Source: an uncultured delta proteobacterium
Lineage (GTDB): Bacteria; Myxococcota_A; Polyangia; Polyangiales; Ga0077539
Reading direction: 5' to 3'
DNA length: 10,104 nt
Assembly: GCA_903885885.1 (NCBI GenBank)
Contig: CAISKJ010000836.1
Location: forward strand, 1 to 10,104
Positions 6,358-10,104 of the stretch are shown one piece after another. A program made the position numbers and the translations under genes. The notes beneath the pieces were generated by a model, which was given only the letters and a program-made list of their open reading frames with translations, made no database searches and was not told the DNA's origin. Every line of letters begins with the position of its first letter. Position 1 is the first letter of the stretch.

Positions 6358-6896
6358 CCCGGTCCGCGGCCGTGTACGTCACCGCTCGCATCGAGCCGGA
6401 CGATGCGAAGTCGAAGTTTCGCTGCGGCAAGCACCCGCTCGATGACTACTTCGCGCGGCACGCGGTGACCAACGACCGCGAGGGCATCGGGCGGGCGTAT
6501 GTTCTGCGGCGGTCCGAGCACGACGACCCCGTGCTGCCCCGCGTGCTCGGCTACTACACCCTGAGCATGGCGCTGGTGGAGTCGCAGCAGGCGGCGAAGG
6601 CCGTCGCGAAGAAGCTGCCGCGGTACCCGATGCCGGTCGCGCTCATCGGTCGGCTCGCGGTCGATGAGCGAGCGCGTGGGCGTCGCCTCGGAGAGGCACT
6701 GCTGATCGACGCGATGCGCCGGGTCGTGGATGCGTCGGCGCTGCGGGGATGCATCGACATACTCGTCGAGGCGAAGGACGAAGACGCCGAACGTTTCTAC
6801 GCGAAGTACGACTTCGTAACGGTGCACGAGGAGAACTGGCCCCACCGGATGTTCTTGCCGATCGGCGTTGCAACGGCGGCGCTCGGCGGGGAATAG
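6354..6896 (+). CDS. GNAT-family acetyltransferase toxin (TacT/AtaT-like)
   Basis: The 180-residue protein resembles GNAT toxins of type II toxin-antitoxin systems along its whole length. The N-terminal FRCGKHPLDDYFARHA (22-37) is typical of this group, followed by GYYTLSMALV (67-75), IGRLAVDERARGRRLGEALL (98-117) and the C-terminal VEAKDEDAERFYAKYDFV (138-155). Tyr149 in FY corresponds to the catalytic tyrosine of the family. Known members acetylate the amino group of charged tRNAs and block translation. In the acetyl-CoA loop the sequence is RGRRLG rather than the commoner Q/R-G-x-G-x-G; an overlapping RRLGEA still fits R-x-x-G-x-A. The ATG overlaps the antitoxin stop (ATGA), so translation is probably coupled. 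The pair is complete and shows no frameshift. The family call is strong; tRNA specificity cannot be told. Confidence 0.85.
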   Translation: MTRSAAVYVTARIEPDDAKSKFRCGKHPLDDYFARHAVTNDREGIGRAYVLRRSEHDDPVLPRVLGYYTLSMALVESQQAAKAVAKKLPRYPMPVALIGRLAVDERARGRRLGEALLIDAMRRVVDASALRGCIDILVEAKDEDAERFYAKYDFVTVHEENWPHRMFLPIGVATAALGGE

Positions 6897-7170
6897 CGGT
6901 CATCGTCGCGCCCTGGCGCAGGGACGAATTGGTACGGACGCTCTGAACGGCTGTCGCTCCATCAATCAGGGCGTGTCTTCATGAGCGGTCATGCCGCTTT
7001 CATCAAGGCATGACACGCGGAAGAGGAGGAGCTTCGGGCCTCGGCCACTGATCGCACCATCGTCGCAGACGAAGACCGCGAGCACCACCACCGTGCACGC
7101 CAGTCCTTCGCGGCCGTCGGGTCCGCTGCGCAGGCGGCGTGCGTCGATCCTCGGCAATCGCAGGGCATCA
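6897..7170. other. Intergenic stretch between convergent genes, no credible gene
   Basis: It contains the stem-loop at 6971-7018 and, on the - strand, an open frame 6966-7181 of 71 codons starting from a GTG inside repeat copy 3. Its middle reads TVVVLAVFVCDDG, faintly similar to the VVVLVVAPRDDG of the small remnant at 7724-7843. It lacks a ribosome site and a family match, so it is not called a gene. No promoter was recognised. Confidence 0.5.
6971..7018. terminator. Stem-loop after the toxin, possible terminator
   Basis: GCGTGTC (6971-6977) pairs with GACACGC (7012-7018) and encloses a hairpin AGCGG/CCGCT at 6984-6998. It lies 75 bases after the toxin stop, between convergent genes. There is no T-run after the outer stem, so the terminator role is a guess from position. 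Confidence 0.3.
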
Positions 7171-7197
7171 CGCGCGTTCACCGCATGGGGTGTGCGC
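7171..7197. repeat. Palindromic repeat, copy 3 (partial)
   Basis: The 27 bases are identical to 1136-1162 (CGCGCGTTCACCGCATGG followed by GGTGTGCGC), in the same orientation. The 24-base palindrome half is missing; instead CCACGG leads straight into the end of the zinc-finger gene (TAG at 7206-7208). Confidence 0.85.
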
Positions 7198-7205
7198 CCA
7201 CGGCG

Positions 7206-7682
7206 CTACGCGGCGTGGGGCGTCGGTGCAGGCACCACGAGCTCTGTGGCCCCGACCGGTTTCGTCGCGGCATCGATGAGGCTCTGCAGGCTCACCCCGC
7301 TCTCGCGCAGCAGCAGCAAGCCATGCATCGCCACCTGGACGGCGCGCGGCACGGCGTCGTTGCTGGTCTCGTAGCGCGAGATCGTCTCGGGCGCGATGTC
7401 GAGCAGACGCGCGAGGTCAACCAGGCGGAGCCCTGCGGCCTTGCGCGCGTAGCGCAGCGCCTCCCCACGGATCGAGGGCAGATCGCGCAGCGCCGTCATC
7501 GCGGCGCGACGTTGCAGACCGGCGACCTCGCCCGTCGTGAGCAGAACCTCACCGCAGACATTACACACGTACGCCATCTGGCGCGGGTCGCTCACCGTGA
7601 CCCCGGCGACGTTCGCGCGGTACGTGTACTGTGAGTAAACGGACTCGCCGTCGCAGTGGGTGCAGGGCTTCTTCAGTTCCAT
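7206..7682 (-). CDS. YgiT/MqsA-type zinc-finger HTH antitoxin
   Basis: The protein has 158 residues. The N-terminus carries two CxxC pairs, CTHC (7-10) and CNVC (40-43), around a beta-rich segment: the YgiT zinc-finger arrangement. An Xre-type helix-turn-helix follows at about 74-120, including ALRYARKAAGLRLVDLARLLDIAPETISRYE. This two-domain layout is that of MqsA, the antitoxin of the MqsR mRNA interferase, and of related antitoxins paired with small DUF4258-like toxins. ATG 7682 is chosen because GGAGG (7691-7695 on the complement) lies 8 bases upstream. The longer frame reaching 7865 would begin inside the palindromic repeat with an Arg-rich, protein-unlike stretch. The usual partner toxin gene should precede it, but only a 39-codon frame is there, so the antitoxin appears orphaned. 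It may act as an autonomous repressor. The C-terminal tail, VVPAPTPHAA, runs to the repeat. Confidence 0.8.
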   Translation of the reverse strand: MELKKPCTHCDGESVYSQYTYRANVAGVTVSDPRQMAYVCNVCGEVLLTTGEVAGLQRRAAMTALRDLPSIRGEALRYARKAAGLRLVDLARLLDIAPETISRYETSNDAVPRAVQVAMHGLLLLRESGVSLQSLIDAATKPVGATELVVPAPTPHAA

Positions 7683-7723
7683 GAACTGATCCTCCAGTAA
7701 ATGGGGCGACGCAAAACGAGCGT

Positions 7724-7843
7724 CTACATGACCGTGACGACGAAGGTGCCATCGTCGCGAGGGGCAACCACGAGCACGACGACCTCGCCGTCGAGGTCCA
7801 GGTTCACCAGGCCGGCCCCTGTCGGTCTCGTCTTCGCCTTCAC
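7724..7843 (-). pseudogene. Short frame upstream of the antitoxin, possible toxin C-terminal remnant
   Basis: A 39-codon frame runs from a GTG in repeat copy 2 to TAG at 7724-7726. It ends in LDLDGEVVVLVVAPRDDGTFVVTVM, an alternating hydrophobic, beta-hairpin-like pattern resembling the last strands of DUF4258-type toxins that commonly precede YgiT-type antitoxins. It stops 41 bases before the antitoxin start. There is no upstream body and the start lies in repeat DNA, so a truncated toxin cut off by the repeat is more likely than a complete gene. The family link rests on pattern and position only. Confidence 0.4.
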
Positions 7844-7896
7844 CGCATGTGGTGTGCGCGTTCACCGCATGCGGTGAACGCTAGCGCGCGAGGCGG
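7839..7896. repeat. Palindromic repeat, copy 2, including the end of tolC
   Basis: This 58-base copy matches 1142-1199 with one difference and has the same orientation. The perfect palindrome lies at 7858-7881 and its last base is the first base of the tolC-like stop triplet on the complement. The remaining 15 bases are the final codons of that gene, so the repeat includes coding sequence. Confidence 0.85.
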
Positions 7897-9200
7897 TCGA
7901 TCTCGCCCGTCGCAGTGAGCACGCTCACCCGCGCGATCTGAAACGCCACCCGCGCGCGCACCACGGCGTAGCGGGCGCTCGCGTCGGCGGCCTGCGCGTC
8001 GACGAGCTCGAGCAGCGGCGCCGCGCCCGCCTCGTAGCGCCCGGTGGCCTGCGCGAGGTTGGCCGCGGCGCTCGTCGCGAGGCGCTCGCTCTGATCGAGC
8101 AGCAGCCGCGACGCGCGGAGGTTGATGGCCGCCTGCACCGCCGCCGCGCGCACCTGGAGCGACTGCTGCGCGAGCGTCTCGCGCGCCGTGGTGACGTTCG
8201 CGTCGGCGATGCGCACGTTGGCGTTCACCGTGGGGTCGAGCGCCGACCACGAGAGCGTCACGGCCCCCTGGAGCTGCTCCGACACGCCGAACGCGCCCTG
8301 CCCCTGGATGCGCTCGGAGTAGTTGACCCCCGCCGACGCCTGCGCGGCCAGCACCGGGAGCCGCCCCGCGCGCGAGGCCGACGCCTGCGCCTCGGCCTGT
8401 TGCAAGCGCGCCCGCGCCGCGGCGAACTCGGGCCGGTGCTCGACCGCCGAGGCCGACGCGCGCGCGGGGTCGTCGTCGGCGCTCAGCGACTCGTCGTCGA
8501 CGGCGGCGAGCGTCACCTCGCGCAGCGGGTCGATGCCGAGCGCGGCGGCGAGCGTCGCGCGGTCGTTGCGCTCGCGGGCCTCGGCGGACGTGAGGTCGAG
8601 GCGCCCCACGTCGAGGTCGACCTCGGCGCGCGTGCGCTCGATGGGGGGCCGAGCCCCCGCGGTGACGAGCCCCTCGGCGATGCGCAGGTGCGCCTCGCGC
8701 TGGGCCACCGTGGCGCGCGCGGCGTTGATGGCCTCTTGATCGCTGAGAACCGTGAGGTACGCCGAGGCCACGGCGCTCATGGCCTGCAGGCGGGCCGTGC
8801 GGAGGTCTTCGCGCGACGCGCGGCCGCCCCGCGTCGAGGCCTCGACGGCGTTCGCCGTGCGGCCGAAATCGTAGATGGGGGCGCGCACCGTGACGTTGGC
8901 GCTGAGCCCCACGGTGGTGCTCTGATACCGGAGGTTCGCGAGCACGGGCTGGTCGGAGAAGCCCATCGAGGCCGACGCGCTGGTGGTCACCGTGGGGTAG
9001 TAGCCCGCGCGGGCCTGCTCGATCTGGGCGCGCGCCACCTCGGCGCGGGCGATGGCGCTGCGCACCGCGGGGGGATCCTCGGCGCCGCGGCGCAGGGCCT
9101 CGCGGAGCGTGAGCGCCAGGGGCTCGGCCTGCGCGAGCGCCGACGAGCCAGACACGACGAGCGCGAAGGCGAGCGAGAGCGAGGCGAGCGTGCGGGGCAT
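7881..9200 (-). CDS. TolC-like outer-membrane efflux protein
   Basis: The protein has 439 residues, a normal size for the family. A signal peptide, MPRTLASLSLAFALVVSGSSALAQA, is followed by LTLREALRRG and then two repeated OEP halves (about 28-215 and 235-430). These are rich in long Ala/Arg/Glu helices such as IARAEVARAQIEQARAGYYPTVTTSASAS and ARARLQQAEAQASASRAGRLPVLAAQASAG. The motif Q-A-x-A-G-Y-Y-P at the end of the first helix pair and the later RAGRLPVL counterpart are characteristic. Such proteins form trimeric channels that pass substrates from inner-membrane pumps or type I exporters across the outer membrane; no pump gene is visible here, so the partner would be elsewhere. ATG 9200 is chosen for the signal peptide; no clear Shine-Dalgarno is seen. 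The gene ends in repeat copy 2. A TPR gene diverges from its 5' side across 87 bases. Confidence 0.9.
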   Translation of the reverse strand: MPRTLASLSLAFALVVSGSSALAQAEPLALTLREALRRGAEDPPAVRSAIARAEVARAQIEQARAGYYPTVTTSASASMGFSDQPVLANLRYQSTTVGLSANVTVRAPIYDFGRTANAVEASTRGGRASREDLRTARLQAMSAVASAYLTVLSDQEAINAARATVAQREAHLRIAEGLVTAGARPPIERTRAEVDLDVGRLDLTSAEARERNDRATLAAALGIDPLREVTLAAVDDESLSADDDPARASASAVEHRPEFAAARARLQQAEAQASASRAGRLPVLAAQASAGVNYSERIQGQGAFGVSEQLQGAVTLSWSALDPTVNANVRIADANVTTARETLAQQSLQVRAAAVQAAINLRASRLLLDQSERLATSAAANLAQATGRYEAGAAPLLELVDAQAADASARYAVVRARVAFQIARVSVLTATGEIDRLAR

Positions 9201-9287
9201 GGTGGAGGGTCGCGGCTATGCCACACGGCCCAAAAAGACGCACGGAAGTTGCCCCCCACCCCGTGCTCCGTGCTTCACCTGTCGATC
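9201..9287. promoter_or_regulatory. Divergent intergenic region
   Basis: These 87 bases must hold the promoters of the tolC-like gene (leftward) and the TPR gene (rightward). The stretch CCAAAAAGACG at 9230-9240 is the only AT-richer patch. No convincing -35/-10 boxes were identified on either strand. Confidence 0.3.
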
Positions 9288-10104
9288 GTGAAGCGCAAGG
9301 CATTCCTCTGGATCACCACGGCGCTGGCGCTCGCGGCCCCGCCCGCGGCCCTCGGCCTCCGCTGGCGCGACGCGCGCCGCGCGGAGTCGCACCTCACGCG
9401 CGGCGTCGAGGCCCTCTCGGCCCCGCTCGAGCGCGCCCCTACGCCCGAGTCGCTCGACTGGCAGGGCGCCGAGCGCGAGCTCGCGCAGGTGAGCACCCTC
9501 GACCCGGGGAGCCCCGTGGCGCGCCGCGCCGAGGCCCTGTTGCACGTGGCCCGCGCCTACGAAGGCCTCTCTCGCGGCGAGCTCGTGATGGCCCAGACCG
9601 AGGCCACCACGGCCGCGCGCATGCTCCCCGACGCGGCGCTCGTGAAGCTCGCCCTCGCGATCGTGACGCTGCGCCGCGGCGACGCCCCGCGCGCCGAGCG
9701 CCTCTTCGACGCGGTGGATCACAGCCCCGACGCGTCCGCCGCGCTGCGCGCCCGCAGCGGGGTGCACCACGCCGACGTGCTCCTCGACGCGGGCCGCGCG
9801 CACGACGCCCTCGCGCTCGTCGAGGCGCTCGATCGCACCTTCGCGCGCAGCGCGCCGGTGGCCAACCGCGTGGGCCTCGTGCGCGCCGCGGTGGGCGACG
9901 CCGAGGGCGCCGACGCGGCCTTCGAACGCGCGCGCACGCTCGACCCGCGCGACCCGGCGCCCGTGGTCAACCTCGCGCGCCTCGCCCGCGCCCGCGGAGA
10001 CTCCGCGGCGGCGCGCTCGCTGCTCGAGCAGGCGCTCGGCATCGACGGCCAGAACGGCGAGGCGTGGCTCGCCTACGGCGTGGTGCTCGCCGAGCTCGGG
10101 CCCG
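9288..10104 (+). CDS. Membrane-anchored TPR-repeat protein (3' end outside window)
   Basis: An open frame runs from GTG 9288 past the window end, with 272 residues visible. The N-terminus VKRKAFLWITTALALAAPPAALGLRW is a basic start plus hydrophobic stretch, either a signal peptide or an inner-membrane anchor. From about residue 40 onward come helical pairs typical of tetratricopeptide repeats, for example GAERELAQVSTLDPGSPVARRAEAL, GDAEGADAAFERARTLDPRDPAPVVNLARLA and GDSAAARSLLEQALGIDGQNGEAWLAYGVV; the last two repeats have the A8/G8/A20/P32-like signature. TPR proteins are protein-protein scaffolds. In-frame GTG 9270 is an alternative start; neither has a good ribosome site. 9288 is preferred because it places K-R-K at the N-terminus. 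The gene diverges from tolC, but a functional link is only a guess. Confidence 0.8.
   Translation, partial: MKRKAFLWITTALALAAPPAALGLRWRDARRAESHLTRGVEALSAPLERAPTPESLDWQGAERELAQVSTLDPGSPVARRAEALLHVARAYEGLSRGELVMAQTEATTAARMLPDAALVKLALAIVTLRRGDAPRAERLFDAVDHSPDASAALRARSGVHHADVLLDAGRAHDALALVEALDRTFARSAPVANRVGLVRAAVGDAEGADAAFERARTLDPRDPAPVVNLARLARARGDSAAARSLLEQALGIDGQNGEAWLAYGVVLAELGP

Noticed and set aside
7840..9303. A 487-codon - strand frame overlapping the tolC-like gene
   Set aside because: It is an Arg/Gly/Ala-rich out-of-frame shadow; the tolC frame has a signal peptide and family motifs.

Overview
The window is a high-GC stretch (about 70% in most of the coding sequence) of a large bacterial genome, most plausibly a myxobacterium-type Myxococcota such as a Polyangiales relative. 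That assignment is an inference. It rests on a eukaryote-like Ser/Thr kinase with a single membrane anchor followed by a PEGA-type secreted protein, paired cysteine-rich lipoproteins, and TPR and di-haem cytochrome genes in very GC-rich codon use. No rRNA, tRNA, CRISPR array, integrase or transposase gene was found.

Layout. (1) 1-1131: 3' part of a di-haem c-type cytochrome, + strand. (2) 1136-1240: a palindromic repeat next to what looks like the displaced 3' end of a tolC-like gene, - strand. (3) 1374-5350: a tight four-gene + strand unit, made of a Ser/Thr kinase, a TPR/PEGA-like exported protein and two cysteine-rich lipoproteins, with junctions overlapping or only 4 bases apart. Base composition drops within the second gene, just after its PEGA-like domain, and stays lower through both lipoproteins. 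(4) 5384-5842: a coding-free element with two inverted arms of about 132 bases that are roughly 86% identical. (5) 5842-6896: a structured leader with three perfect inverted repeats, then a ribbon-helix-helix antitoxin and a GNAT acetyltransferase toxin with ATGA overlap. (6) 7171-7882: on the - strand, a YgiT/MqsA-type zinc-finger HTH antitoxin gene with a short possible toxin remnant upstream, bracketed by copies of the same palindromic repeat. (7) 7881-9200: a complete TolC-like outer-membrane efflux protein, - strand. (8) 9288-10104: the divergent 5' part of a membrane-anchored TPR protein, + strand.

How it fits together. The four-gene unit looks like a signalling-to-surface module: the kinase senses or relays a signal across the inner membrane, and the PEGA-like protein and two disulfide-rich lipoproteins are its envelope partners. 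The toxin-antitoxin genes and repeats after it are accessory DNA. The most striking large-scale feature is that the 6.6-kb stretch holding the kinase unit and both antitoxin loci lies between two same-orientation 58-base repeats differing at one base. Each contains the last codons of a tolC-type gene plus a 24-base perfect palindrome, which suggests that the block was acquired or exchanged at the 3' end of tolC.
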